DNA of 64,000 bases from assembly GCA_022447225.1 (NCBI GenBank), contig JAKVAZ010000001.1:248001-312000 (forward strand), written 5' to 3'. The DNA comes from Fuerstiella sp. Lineage in GTDB: Bacteria > Planctomycetota > Planctomycetia > Planctomycetales > Planctomycetaceae. A program made the position numbers and the translations under genes. Below the pieces are notes generated by a model. The model was not told where the DNA came from. It saw only the letters and a program-made list of their open reading frames with translations, and did no database searches. Within the stretch, counting starts at the first letter, position 1. Every line of letters starts with the position of its first letter. This document shows, in pieces, positions 1 through 9,258 of this stretch.

Positions 1-205
1 ACAACGCGAGAGTTCAGGGGGGGCAACCGACGCAACATCACTGTTTCGTGTTGGTGCCAAAGTACGGCACCCGCAATACGGACGCGGTACAATTGTCAGT
101 GCCACCGGCGGGACCAGTCGATCGACTGTGACAGTCCATTTTGAATCCAGTGATCTCCAGCAAACATTTGTCACCGGCAGATGCCCGCTGCAGCCGATTG
201 GCTGA
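1..205 (+). CDS. UvrD/PcrA-type DNA helicase, C-terminal end (partial)
   Basis: Only the last 67 codons are in the window; the reading frame is open from base 2 and stops with TGA at 203-205. The visible tail contains VGAKVRHPQYGRGTIVSATG followed by a beta-rich stretch ending in CPLQPIG. This is the typical Tudor-like C-terminal domain of PcrA/UvrD superfamily 1 helicases, where a 'V-x-H-P-x-F/Y-G-x-G-x-V' motif precedes the end of the protein and contributes to RNA polymerase or DNA contacts. Helicase motifs are outside the window, so UvrD, PcrA and Rep-like proteins cannot be told apart. It converges with the ZnuA-like gene on the other strand, 79 bases away. Confidence 0.7.
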   Translation, partial: QRESSGGATDATSLFRVGAKVRHPQYGRGTIVSATGGTSRSTVTVHFESSDLQQTFVTGRCPLQPIG

Positions 206-284
206 GACTGAACCATTGGATGCCGTGTTGTAATGTCGAATGACGGTCAGGCTGGACGCCCCGGAAGGAAACCGACGCCCCACA

Positions 285-1448
285 TCAGGCACCTTCGGGG
301 CGGGACCCCCATTCGACACAATTCCGAACAGAATTTTGTCCGTCCTGCAGGGAAACAGCCCTGATGATTGCAGTCAGATTCTGATTCATTCGCTGAATCA
401 GTGTCTGCTGACCATCTGCATGTTCGCACAGATCGACAAGCACAACCGGCACCAGGCTTTGTCCGTTCAGGTCATCGCGCAGTGTCGCAAGTGTGGATCG
501 CAAAAATACGACTGTTGGCTCGTACTCAGCAATCGCTGTTTGAATTGACGCATGATCTTCGTCTGACAAAAGCCCTGTCGACGGAAGATGAATGTATTTC
601 AAATTCCAGCCCAGTCGTTTCGTCAAATACTGATAAACCGGCGCATCACCAACAACGGTGACAGCAGTATCCGAAGTCACAGTTGCCAATTCCTCCAGTC
701 GATCATCCAGTCGTCGAAAATCTTCAGCGAGTCTGTCGGCGACCTTACGAATGTTTGCTTGGGAGTCCGGAAGGACGCTCAGCAGTACGTCGCTGGTCTG
801 GTACAACTGTGATGTTGCCAGTTGTGGGTCGAGCCAGGTGGCCCACACCACACCCGGGTGAGAATGATCTCCGTCCGGACCGTGTTGATGAATCACGGCA
901 TCGGGAATCCGCACAAATTGATCGTAAAAACCCTGAGATGTATCGATCAGCCGAGATCGAGGAACAGTCACTCGCTGCAGCCACGGTTCATAGTCGGCTC
1001 CGCTGATGAGAATTCTGGTTGCCTGCTGCATCCTGCGTACAGCATCGGAATCCGGTTTCCAGTCCGGTGACGTGGTGCTGCGACTGACCACAAGTTCAAC
1101 ATCCGCCGCGTCACCCGCCATTTCCTCTGCCATGGCCAGCAGAGGATAACTGGTCACGGCAATCTTAACCCTCCGGGAAACAGTGTCTTCCTGATGTTCG
1201 ACTGTCTGATCACATCCGAGAAACAACCAAGTTATGACGAACAGGAGGGTGACCGGATTCGCGAAAGGTTGCCAGCCGGAGAGTGTGGTCGCGATGGGGT
1301 TTCGAAAGTCTTTCCGTACGAAACCACAGGGATTCCGGGATAATCCGGATTCCTCCGCCCGCCGTACGGCCGATGTGGTGAAATCCGCGTACAGTTGCAC
1401 CTGCCTACGCACGATGTTGCGCCAAAAGTTCTGCGATCTGTACGGCAT
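285..1448 (-). CDS. ZnuA-like metal ABC transporter substrate-binding lipoprotein (divergent)
   Basis: The protein has a hydrophobic N-terminal segment ending in a lipobox (WLFLGC), so it is probably a membrane-anchored lipoprotein. It then shows the cluster A-I (ZnuA/TroA) solute-binding fold: 'SGADYEPWL', 'WLDPQLATSQLY', and a His-rich loop (HQHGPDGDHSHPG) typical of zinc binders. The canonical histidine ligands are not at their usual places: the 'PH-x-Y-x-P' site reads SPDWKP and the 'PHxWLDP' site reads WATWLDP. Metal specificity is therefore open. No permease or ATPase gene lies nearby. The start is uncertain: ATG at 1448 overlaps asd by 44 bases, GTG codons at 1412 or 1400 would reduce this, and an ATG-type start at 1502 is also open. 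The gene directly follows asd and may be coupled to it. Confidence 0.65.
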   Translation of the reverse strand: MPYRSQNFWRNIVRRQVQLYADFTTSAVRRAEESGLSRNPCGFVRKDFRNPIATTLSGWQPFANPVTLLFVITWLFLGCDQTVEHQEDTVSRRVKIAVTSYPLLAMAEEMAGDAADVELVVSRSTTSPDWKPDSDAVRRMQQATRILISGADYEPWLQRVTVPRSRLIDTSQGFYDQFVRIPDAVIHQHGPDGDHSHPGVVWATWLDPQLATSQLYQTSDVLLSVLPDSQANIRKVADRLAEDFRRLDDRLEELATVTSDTAVTVVGDAPVYQYLTKRLGWNLKYIHLPSTGLLSDEDHASIQTAIAEYEPTVVFLRSTLATLRDDLNGQSLVPVVLVDLCEHADGQQTLIQRMNQNLTAIIRAVSLQDGQNSVRNCVEWGSRPEGA

Positions 1449-2412
1449 TCGTTGCGGCTCCCTTTCTGAGATTGTCCGACACACACCAGAACGCCAAACC
1501 ATTTGGATGGGACAAGTCCCGCCGGATTCGACCTACAAACACATCGTCACTGCCGCTGCAGGCTGAAGGGAGAGGATACTGACCGCTGGAGACGTCATCG
1601 ATGACCGTCACTCCAGGAGTTGCGGCAAACAGTTTCCTTGCTTCATCAACACTCACCGGGCGTTTGGTTTCGACAAGGATGCTTTCACTGTGACAGTTCA
1701 TGACAGGAACCCGCACACAGGTGGGGCAGACCTGCAGTGACTCATCCCCAAAAATCTTACGGGTTTCATATACCATTTTTAGTTCTTCACTGGTGTAGCC
1801 TGCTTCCTTTTCGCTCCCAATCTGGGGAATCGCGTTGAAGGCAATCGGGTGTGAAAACACCTGGTACTCATAGTCTTTGCCGTCCAGTGCCGCCTGGGTT
1901 CCTTCGGTCAGATCTGTTGTTCCCTGGAGTCCTGCACCACTGGTGGCCTGGTAGGTACTGACGATTACCCGATCAATTCCGGTTGCGTCATACAGCGGTT
2001 TCATTGCCAGGACCATTTGAGTCGTGGAACAGTTAGGACTGGCGATGATTCCCCGGGCGTCAAGTGCTGCCTGTGGATTGATTTCCGGCACGACCAGTGC
2101 GACTTCCGGATCCATTCGCCAGTATCCGGATTCATCAATGACTTTCGCGCCGGCCTCAACAGCGGACGGCAGGAATTCCGCAGCTGTCTCATCGGGCGTA
2201 CTCGCAATGACCAGATCAACATCGGCAAAACTGTCGTGAGTCAGTTGTTCGATAATGATCTCCTGCCCGGCAATACGGATCTTACGGCCTGCACTTCGAG
2301 CGGATGCCAGCAATCGATATTTCTTTGCCGGAAATGATCGTTGTTCCAGCAACTCCAGGATGATGCTGCCGACTGCTCCGGTGGCTCCAATAACTGCAAC
2401 AGTGTCGAACAC
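1405..2412 (-). CDS. asd: Aspartate-semialdehyde dehydrogenase
   Basis: This 335-residue protein fits the usual length for Asd (EC 1.2.1.11), which reduces aspartyl-4-phosphate to aspartate semialdehyde with NADPH for lysine, threonine, methionine and diaminopimelate synthesis in the cytoplasm. The N-terminus has the dinucleotide-binding loop VIGATGAVGSIILE (residues 8-21). The catalytic cysteine lies in SPNCSTTQ (Cys128). The substrate-binding region RVPVMNCHSES is present, although the usual Gly-His-Ser is Cys-His-Ser here. The C-terminus ends in the conserved NLRKGAATNAVQIAELL helix. It is the first gene of a possible two-gene unit with the ZnuA-like lipoprotein downstream. Confidence 0.95.
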   Translation of the reverse strand: MFDTVAVIGATGAVGSIILELLEQRSFPAKKYRLLASARSAGRKIRIAGQEIIIEQLTHDSFADVDLVIASTPDETAAEFLPSAVEAGAKVIDESGYWRMDPEVALVVPEINPQAALDARGIIASPNCSTTQMVLAMKPLYDATGIDRVIVSTYQATSGAGLQGTTDLTEGTQAALDGKDYEYQVFSHPIAFNAIPQIGSEKEAGYTSEELKMVYETRKIFGDESLQVCPTCVRVPVMNCHSESILVETKRPVSVDEARKLFAATPGVTVIDDVSSGQYPLPSACSGSDDVFVGRIRRDLSHPNGLAFWCVSDNLRKGAATNAVQIAELLAQHRA

Positions 2413-2568
2413 GTTGATTCCTCATTCATTTGTTGGGGTGAGCCGCGTTCCGTGGCGGTGTCAGCAGTGAATTGTGCGGCCACACAGCTGACATAATTTT
2501 TCCTGTACACGTCCAAAATAGCGGCTGTTGGCAAACTGCAGAATCCGCAATTTGCGATTCCGCAGCAT

Positions 2569-3174
2569 TCACTGCGATTCGTCATACAGTTTATGCTCTG
2601 TGAGAAAGACCTCGACAGACCGAGGCGTAAGAAATCGCAGTCCTCGTCCGTCTCGTACACGATTTCGCAGATCTGTTCCTGAGATGTCCGTTCCCGGCAT
2701 CGAAAGCAGGCGGATTCGTGACGTATCCAGCTCTCCGGTCAGTCTCTGGATCCCGTCGGGTTCCGGCAGCGTGTGCCCAGGGCGATTGACGGCCAATACC
2801 ATGGACAACTGCAGAATTCTGTCGGGTTTATGCCATGTTGGAAAATCTTTGAGTGAATCTGCACCCATCAGAAAGAACAGTTTCGAGTTTTGCACTTCCT
2901 GCCCGATTTCTTCAAGCGTATCAAACGTGAATGACGGCCCTGACCGTCGAATTTCTCGTCGATCCACTGTGAACTCGGGGTAACCGGAAACGGCCAGTTT
3001 CACCATGTCAGCTCTTGCGTGACCGTCGGAGATCCCGGTAGTTTTGTGAGGCGGATTTCCTGCCGGTACGAAGCGGACTTCGTCGAGCGCCAGTTCCTGT
3101 CGGCAGGTTTCTGCCAGCATCAGGTGACCGTAATGAATCGGATCAAATGTTCCGCCGAAGATCCCAATTTTCAT
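2569..3174 (-). CDS. nadD: Nicotinate-nucleotide adenylyltransferase
   Basis: NadD joins nicotinate mononucleotide and ATP to give deamido-NAD in NAD biosynthesis. The start at 3174 was chosen because the protein then begins MKIGIFGGTFDPIHYGHL, the classic N-terminus with the (H/T)xGH nucleotidyltransferase motif. An upstream ATG at 3243 in the same frame would add 23 unconserved residues. Further signs are the phosphate-handling loop FFLMGADSLKDFPTWH and the ISGTDLRNRVRDG motif (usually ISSTxxR) near the C-terminus. The length of 201 residues is typical. It lies upstream of asd on the same strand, with 156 bases between, and is divergent from uvrB. Confidence 0.93.
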   Translation of the reverse strand: MKIGIFGGTFDPIHYGHLMLAETCRQELALDEVRFVPAGNPPHKTTGISDGHARADMVKLAVSGYPEFTVDRREIRRSGPSFTFDTLEEIGQEVQNSKLFFLMGADSLKDFPTWHKPDRILQLSMVLAVNRPGHTLPEPDGIQRLTGELDTSRIRLLSMPGTDISGTDLRNRVRDGRGLRFLTPRSVEVFLTEHKLYDESQ

Positions 3175-3365
3175 AAAATTGTCCGATATGCTGTCAGGCT
3201 CAGGGTGAACTGTGACCATCCCGGCGGCCTTCAGCCGGAACACAACCCAATGTAGGATAAGCCCGCGGCATCCATGACGTTGACTGATGCGGGCATTGTT
3301 CGCTTTTGCTGGAGCTACGTTAGTCGCAATGAGGTACTTTCACCATTCCTGGAATTTTATCCCAA

Positions 3366-5432
3366 ATGCCTGAGGCCGACGACCAACGTTTCGAACTGTC
3401 CAGTGAATTTGCTCCGGCCGGCGACCAGCCAAAAGCCATCGAAAGCCTGGTGCGCGGAATTCGGAACGGCCGAAAAACCCAGGTGCTGCTGGGTGTAACC
3501 GGTTCCGGTAAAACGTTCACAATGGCGAATGTCATCCAGCAGTTGCAGAAGCCTACGCTGGTCCTGTCTCACAACAAGACTCTGGCCGCGCAACTGTACT
3601 CGGAATTTCGTGAATTCTTTCCGAACAATGCGGTTACTTATTTCGTCAGCTACTACGACTATTATCAGCCGGAAGCCTACATCCCGCAGCGCGACATCTA
3701 CATCGAAAAAGACGCTTCAATCAACGAAGAAATTGACCGTTTAAGGTTGCTGGCCACGAGTGCACTGGTCAGCCGCAAAGACGTGATTGTGGTGTCAACC
3801 GTAAGCTGCATTTACGGGCTGGGCTCACCTAAAGATTATCTGAATATGATGATTCCACTGCATGTGGGCCAGCAGGTTGACCGTGACGCTTTGCTGTTGA
3901 AACTCATCGATATCCAGTACGACCGCAACGACTATGATCCCGGACGGGCAAAATTTCGAGTCCGCGGTGACGTGATTGAAGTGTGGCCGGCGTATGAAGA
4001 GTTTGCCTGCCGGATTGAGTTATGGGGTGATGAAGTTGAGAAACTGAGCATGATCGACCCGGTCAGCGGACGGGAATCGCAGTCACTCAGGGACCTGTAC
4101 ATCTACCCGGCCAAACACTTTGTCCTGCCTCGCGAACGCATCGACTCCGCCCTGGAGGAGATTGAGAAGGAACTCAACGAGTCGCTGGAACAGTTCCGCC
4201 GGGAAGGCCGGCTGCTGGAGGCTCAGCGTCTGGCGGCTCGCACGCGTTATGATATGGAACTCATGAAAGAAACAGGTTTTTGTCCTGGGATCGAAAATTA
4301 CAGCCGGGCCCTGGCAGGTCGCAAACCCGGCGAACCACCGTATACGCTGTATGACTTCTTCCCCGATGACTTTCTGATGTTTGTGGACGAATCACATTCA
4401 ACGATTCCTCAGATTCGGGCGATGCATGCCGGTGACAATGCCCGCAAAACGACTCTGGTGGAACATGGGTTCCGGATCCCCATGGCCAAAGACAACCGAC
4501 CGCTGCAGTTTGATGAATGGGACGCCCGTCGAAATGACCTTGTCCTGGTATCAGCCACCCCGGCCGACTGGGAACTTGAACAAACAGACGGTGAAGTTGT
4601 TGAACAGGTCATTCGCCCCACCGGGTTGGTCGATCCTGTCATTCGAGTCGAACCGGCGCGTGGACAGGTGCCTCATTTGCTGGACGCTATTCGCACGCGA
4701 TCGGAATCCGGTGAACGCGTGCTGGTAACGACACTCACGAAACGGCTTGCCGAGGATCTGGCTGGTTACATGACGGAACAACGGATTCGTTGTGCCTGGC
4801 TGCACTCTGAATTGGGTGCCCTGGAACGTGTGGAAGTCCTGAGAGGACTGCGGGAAGGCAGGTACGAAGCAGTCGTGGGTGTCAATCTTCTGCGCGAAGG
4901 GCTCGATTTGCCGGAGGTTTCACTGGTCGCGATTCTCGACGCCGATAAGGAAGGATTTCTCCGAAGCGAAACCAGCCTGATTCAAACGATTGGCCGGTCA
5001 GCCAGAAACGTGAATGCGGAAGTGATTCTGTACGCAGACAGAGTTACGGACAGCATGCAGCGCGCAATCGACGAAACAAATCGACGTCGCGTCATCCAGG
5101 AGGCATACAACGAAGCACACGGCATCACACCGGAGACAATTCAAAAAGCCATCCGCCGGGGCATTGAAGACGAAATCGCAGCAAGGAAAGTGGAACGAGA
5201 ATCAGCCGGCATATCAACGGAAGAGCAGTTTGTCACAGAGGAATTCATTCGCGAGCTGGAAACTGAAATGTTGACCGCTGCGGAACAGCTGGATTTTGAA
5301 CGAGCGGCCAGGCTGCGAGATCGAATTCACGAATTGAAAGGAAAAACGGGTCAGCCGCTGCCGGAAGAATCGTCCTCACCGGGCTTTGCCAGAAAAGGAA
5401 ACCGCCGAGGCAAAAAGCGTCGCTCACGGTAA
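3366..5432 (+). CDS. uvrB: UvrABC excision nuclease subunit B
   Basis: UvrB is the damage-verifying ATPase of nucleotide excision repair; it receives damaged DNA from UvrA and positions UvrC for incision. The 688-residue length is typical. Visible elements are the Walker A loop GVTGSGKT (43-50), the beta-hairpin region with YFVSYYDYYQPEAYIP, the DESH Walker B motif, helicase motif VI QTIGRSARN, and a C-terminal UVR domain (EAEMLTAAEQLDFERAA-like segment) that contacts UvrC. The C-terminus has a short basic tail (KGNRRGKKRRSR). It stands alone between the divergent nadD and a 668-base gene-free stretch; no SOS box is evident by eye. Confidence 0.97.
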   Translation: MPEADDQRFELSSEFAPAGDQPKAIESLVRGIRNGRKTQVLLGVTGSGKTFTMANVIQQLQKPTLVLSHNKTLAAQLYSEFREFFPNNAVTYFVSYYDYYQPEAYIPQRDIYIEKDASINEEIDRLRLLATSALVSRKDVIVVSTVSCIYGLGSPKDYLNMMIPLHVGQQVDRDALLLKLIDIQYDRNDYDPGRAKFRVRGDVIEVWPAYEEFACRIELWGDEVEKLSMIDPVSGRESQSLRDLYIYPAKHFVLPRERIDSALEEIEKELNESLEQFRREGRLLEAQRLAARTRYDMELMKETGFCPGIENYSRALAGRKPGEPPYTLYDFFPDDFLMFVDESHSTIPQIRAMHAGDNARKTTLVEHGFRIPMAKDNRPLQFDEWDARRNDLVLVSATPADWELEQTDGEVVEQVIRPTGLVDPVIRVEPARGQVPHLLDAIRTRSESGERVLVTTLTKRLAEDLAGYMTEQRIRCAWLHSELGALERVEVLRGLREGRYEAVVGVNLLREGLDLPEVSLVAILDADKEGFLRSETSLIQTIGRSARNVNAEVILYADRVTDSMQRAIDETNRRRVIQEAYNEAHGITPETIQKAIRRGIEDEIAARKVERESAGISTEEQFVTEEFIRELETEMLTAAEQLDFERAARLRDRIHELKGKTGQPLPEESSSPGFARKGNRRGKKRRSR

Positions 5433-6100
5433 ACATCGATTGATTCCGGGTACCGATCGGACTCTTCAACCGGTCAGTGCCGGACGAGCTCTCAGTGTTT
5501 TCCAAACTGGCAGTGAGTGTACCACCAGAGTGTGATGTGAGACGACGGATCTGCGGGAATCGTGCAAATGGCTCTTCCCAACTTCACCAATCCACGTCAC
5601 TGGAACATGGGTGCTGGTGAAATTGAATCTGACGCTTCGCATCCCGTCACGATGCAGTGCCCTCGTGGAAACGTCACATGACGGGTCACCGAATGCAACA
5701 GGATTGCTGTGCAGAGTCTTTCCCGGAAATCCGCCGATGATGAAACCAAATTCGCAACGAAAACAGAAAAGAACAGCTGATGGCTGCTGTCGATATCAAT
5801 CTGCCAAATACTCTGAGGAGTATTCGCGTAATCTTTTTATAGACCCTGTTCCACCGTTTTCGTCAGTACCAGTTCTGTTCTCAGTAAATCGGCGGACCGT
5901 ACAGAGAAACTCCGACAACCGGAATTCGTCAGTATCGCGACAAATGCATGTCCGATTCCTGTGAATCCAGTGATCGCGCGAACAATTTGATTGCTGAACC
6001 GCTCCCCGAATTTTATTTTGTCTGTGCCGACATGACCACTTCCCTTTTCCGTATTCGGTGAAACGACCATAGTAACTGGCTCAGAATTGGTTCTTTCCAC
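5433..6100. other. Gene-free stretch between uvrB and the octaheme cytochrome
   Basis: The 668 bases contain only short open frames with no recognisable motif; the longest (about 117 codons on the plus strand from 5611) has an erratic composition unlike the flanking proteins. No terminator, tRNA or repeat is clear. Promoter elements for the cytochrome gene presumably lie in the right half but cannot be named. Confidence 0.4.
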
Positions 6101-8143
6101 ATGCCGGACAGACATATGACCGATGGTAATCACCAGAGGACGCAGGATAATCAATTTGAATTACCTCAGCGTCATGGCCGGTGGTCGCCGATTATTGGCC
6201 TGATCCTGGTGACCGGACTCGCTGTTTTGGTGATCGTTGGTCTGTTCGATACGGGGCCGCCGGAACGTACCAGCAGCATGCCCAAACGCAAACCCGGCAG
6301 GCCCGAACACACGAGCAGTGCCGGGTCGAGAAAACTGGTATTTCACAATCAATCCCAACCGTCCGCTGCGCCGCACACTATACCACATATCAATGTCTGG
6401 TGGGACGACATTCCAGCTCGTCTGAGGGAGGCCACGGACCAGCCGGGGAACATGTCCAGCAATATCCACCCCGGGGACTATATCGGTCCGGAAGCGTGCC
6501 GCGAGTGTCACCAGAAGAACTACGACAGCTGGTCGCATCACCCACATCGCTGGATGAACGCGATGGCCGATAAGTCGACCGTTGTTGGTGACTTCTCCGG
6601 CAGCAGCATTTCTTATCTGGGCGGGGAGGTCACGTTTTTTGAGGAGAATGACGAGTATCGAATGCGGCTCGAACGAGAAGAAACACGTACCTATGCCATT
6701 CATGAAACAATTGGCTCACGTTTCTTCCAGTACTATATCGGTACGCAGATCGACGGGCCTGAACCTGAAGATCAGCCGCACGATCCCGGACAGCTCGACC
6801 ACGTTTTGCCGTTAGGCTTCTGGATCGAGCCCCAGGAATGGGTGCCGGTGGTTCACATCCTTGACGAATTGCCGGACGGCCAACGGATCGACCCTTTCGA
6901 TGAGACAAGCTACCAGAGCAACTTCTCGCACTACGCTGCTGCCTGTGATCGATGTCACACCACCAGCCCCCTGGGTGATGTGCTGTCGAGTAATGCAAAC
7001 CAGCTGGCCCGCGCGGTACCTGGCAACATTCAGTGGGAGGTCGCGAATTATTTGGCGGAAGAACGATCTCACTGGTTGCCGCCCCGACACAAATCACTGT
7101 CTGACATTCAGGCGATTGGGCTACTCAATTCCCTTGATGCTATCCCGGCATCTGAGCATGCGGTCACACTGGGAATCAGTTGTGAATCGTGCCATTTGGG
7201 CTGCCGCGAGCATGCTGAGGACCCGAAAATTCTACCCGCGTTCTTCCCGCACAGTCCACACCTGCGTTCCGGATCCGTGCACGAACCGACCGACCTCGGG
7301 CGTACGCACGACAACCTCAACTGGGCCTGCGGCCGATGCCATTCCGGCAGCCGTCCCCAGTTTGCCGGTGGCATGTCTACCTGGAACTCGACGGAATACT
7401 CCGACGCCATGCGGGGCAGTTGCTACAGTCAGCTGAAGTGCATCGACTGCCATAATCCGCATCAGGCGATTGGTCAGAAGTGGTCGTCGACACCCACAAA
7501 AGACGATGGGAGCTGCGTCCGTTGCCATCAGCAATATGCGTCGGAAGAAGCACAAACTGCGCACTCCCACCATCAGCCGGGCAGCGAGGGGAGTCGTTGC
7601 ATGAACTGCCACATGCCCCGAATCAACGAGGGCATGCAGGACGTTGTTCGCACACACACGATTTTCTCGCCGACGAACGCTGACATGATCCACAGCAATA
7701 ATTCAAATGCGTGCAATCAGTGTCACACAGACAAGTCGATCAGCTGGACAGTTGACTATTTAGAGAAATGGTTTGGCTCAAAATTTGACGACAGCAGACT
7801 GCAGAATCAGTATGCCAATCCTGAACAGGCGGCGGCATTAGGCTGGTTACAGAGCGAGAACGAAGCGGTTCGTTTGGTAGCTGCGGATGCTCTGTTCCGC
7901 ACGAAATCCGAATGGCACCAGGACACCACCATTCAGGAAGCGTTGATTAACGCCCTGGACGATCCGTATTTGCTGAACCGTCAATTCGCGCGTCGTGGAT
8001 TCGAAGACACACTGGGCGTTAAGCTGCTGGACTATGGTTACCGTTTCTATATGACGCCGAAGGAACGCGAAAAGCCAATGGTCGCACTGCGTAAGGCGCT
8101 CCGGGCCGCGTTTGCAGAACCGACGCTCAAAAATGATGAATGA
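6101..8143 (+). CDS. Membrane-anchored octaheme c-type cytochrome
   Basis: This 680-residue protein has one N-terminal membrane segment (about residues 29-48, IIGLILVTGLAVLVIVGLF) without a clear cleavage site, so it is probably anchored with its body outside the cytoplasmic membrane. It contains eight CXXCH heme-attachment motifs in order: CRECH (near 132), CDRCH, CESCH, CGRCH, CIDCH, CVRCH, CMNCH and CNQCH (near 540). The arrangement recalls cytochrome c554/NrfA-related multiheme proteins and the doubled-CXXCH families. After the last heme, the C-terminal ~120 residues look like HEAT-type helical repeats (ENEAVRLVAADALF, DDPYLLNRQFARRGF). No partner redox gene is adjacent. The electron donor, the acceptor and any enzymatic activity are unknown. 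Confidence 0.8.
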   Translation: MPDRHMTDGNHQRTQDNQFELPQRHGRWSPIIGLILVTGLAVLVIVGLFDTGPPERTSSMPKRKPGRPEHTSSAGSRKLVFHNQSQPSAAPHTIPHINVWWDDIPARLREATDQPGNMSSNIHPGDYIGPEACRECHQKNYDSWSHHPHRWMNAMADKSTVVGDFSGSSISYLGGEVTFFEENDEYRMRLEREETRTYAIHETIGSRFFQYYIGTQIDGPEPEDQPHDPGQLDHVLPLGFWIEPQEWVPVVHILDELPDGQRIDPFDETSYQSNFSHYAAACDRCHTTSPLGDVLSSNANQLARAVPGNIQWEVANYLAEERSHWLPPRHKSLSDIQAIGLLNSLDAIPASEHAVTLGISCESCHLGCREHAEDPKILPAFFPHSPHLRSGSVHEPTDLGRTHDNLNWACGRCHSGSRPQFAGGMSTWNSTEYSDAMRGSCYSQLKCIDCHNPHQAIGQKWSSTPTKDDGSCVRCHQQYASEEAQTAHSHHQPGSEGSRCMNCHMPRINEGMQDVVRTHTIFSPTNADMIHSNNSNACNQCHTDKSISWTVDYLEKWFGSKFDDSRLQNQYANPEQAAALGWLQSENEAVRLVAADALFRTKSEWHQDTTIQEALINALDDPYLLNRQFARRGFEDTLGVKLLDYGYRFYMTPKEREKPMVALRKALRAAFAEPTLKNDE

Positions 8144-8162
8144 ATGAAAACCTGAACGGCAT

Positions 8163-8188
8163 GTCATTGCCGGCCAAGGGGCAATGAC
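8163..8188 (+). terminator. 9-bp perfect hairpin after the octaheme cytochrome gene
   Basis: GTCATTGCC (8163-8171) and GGCAATGAC (8180-8188) form a perfect 9-bp stem with an 8-base loop, 20 bases after the stop codon. No continuous T-run follows, only a T-rich stretch about 20 bases further on. It may be a weak intrinsic terminator or a 3'-end stabilising hairpin. Confidence 0.45.
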
Positions 8189-8290
8189 CCGTGACGGTGT
8201 TTGTTCTGTCCGAATCAGCGAGTCGCACTCACTGCAGTCGTCGGCAATAACAGCCTCGCTGCAATCACAATTTAAACGCCAGGTGAAACC

Positions 8291-9106
8291 ATGAAGACAC
8301 AGGCACTCAAACGTTTTCGAGCTAAACTCGCCGGTGATGATCCGGTATACGGGCTTTGGGTGACGCTGGAATCAGCCACGTTGACAGAGATTGCTGTTGC
8401 GATTGGCCTGGACTGGGTTGTGATTGACGCTGAGCACGGTCATCTTGACTGGAGAGACATCAACGAACACATTCGTGCAGGACTTCGAAGCGACACGGTC
8501 GTGCTGGTGCGTCTGGCCGAACGAAATACGGCCCTTGCCAAACGAGCCCTGGATATCGGAGCCGATGGAGTCGTCATTCCCTGGATCGAAACGGTTGATC
8601 AGCTTGAGCAGGCCATCAGTGACTGCCGGTACCCGCTGCAGGGTCGGCGGGGGATTGGTGGCGAACGAGCGACTGCCTGGGGTCAGTGCCTTTCAGAACA
8701 CACAGCTGAAGCGAATGAGCACGTGCTGGTCGTGCCGTTGATTGAGAGCGTTTCTGCGATTCCACATGTTGAAAACATGTGCAGACTGGATGGAATTGAC
8801 GTGTTCTTTTTCGGTCCGGCAGATTTCTCTGCGACCGCCGGATTTCGTGGACAGTGGGAAGGCCCGGGAGTGGCTGAACAGATTCTGGATCTCAAGGATA
8901 CCATCACCGCATCCGGCAAACATTGTGGACTGATGACGACGAGCACTGCAGATCAGATGTCTCGAGTGGAACACGGGTTTCGCATGCTGGGCCTTGGTTC
9001 TGATACCGGACTGGTCCTGCGCAGCCTGCATCAGGCGCTTGAAGTTGCCGGTCGGGATCGCCTGCTGGCACCCAGCATCGATCCGTCTGATGGACGACCA
9101 TTGTAA
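8291..9106 (+). CDS. HpcH/HpaI family aldolase
   Basis: The 271-residue protein belongs to the class II HpcH/HpaI aldolase/citrate lyase beta family, metal-dependent TIM barrels that cleave or form 2-keto-acid aldols such as 4-hydroxy-2-oxoheptanedioate or 2-keto-3-deoxy-L-rhamnonate. Signature segments are WVVIDAEHGHLD, VLVRLAERN, GADGVVIPWIETVDQ, GRRGIGGERATAW, VVPLIESVSAI (metal-ligand Glu) and FFFGPADFSATAG (metal-ligand Asp). The start MKTQALKRFRAKLAGDDPVYGLWV is typical of the family. No other sugar-acid or aromatic catabolic gene is adjacent, so the natural substrate cannot be assigned. Confidence 0.88.
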   Translation: MKTQALKRFRAKLAGDDPVYGLWVTLESATLTEIAVAIGLDWVVIDAEHGHLDWRDINEHIRAGLRSDTVVLVRLAERNTALAKRALDIGADGVVIPWIETVDQLEQAISDCRYPLQGRRGIGGERATAWGQCLSEHTAEANEHVLVVPLIESVSAIPHVENMCRLDGIDVFFFGPADFSATAGFRGQWEGPGVAEQILDLKDTITASGKHCGLMTTSTADQMSRVEHGFRMLGLGSDTGLVLRSLHQALEVAGRDRLLAPSIDPSDGRPL

Positions 9107-9258
9107 CCGGTGCTCAATGGCTCCAGCGAATCCAGTGCCGCTTTGATTCACACAGATCCATGTGAACGGGAATGTGATTGTCTTTGACACGATCGGTATC
9201 TTGATACCGTCCGAATGATGTTCTGCCACGGAATCATTTCAGGCAGAACACACCAACA

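Noticed and set aside
2241-2660. 139-codon minus-strand frame between asd and nadD
   Set aside because: It overlaps both the asd and nadD coding regions in another frame and its translation is serine/cysteine-rich without motifs.
5611-5964. 117-codon frame after uvrB
   Set aside because: Erratic composition, no motif and no support for its start.
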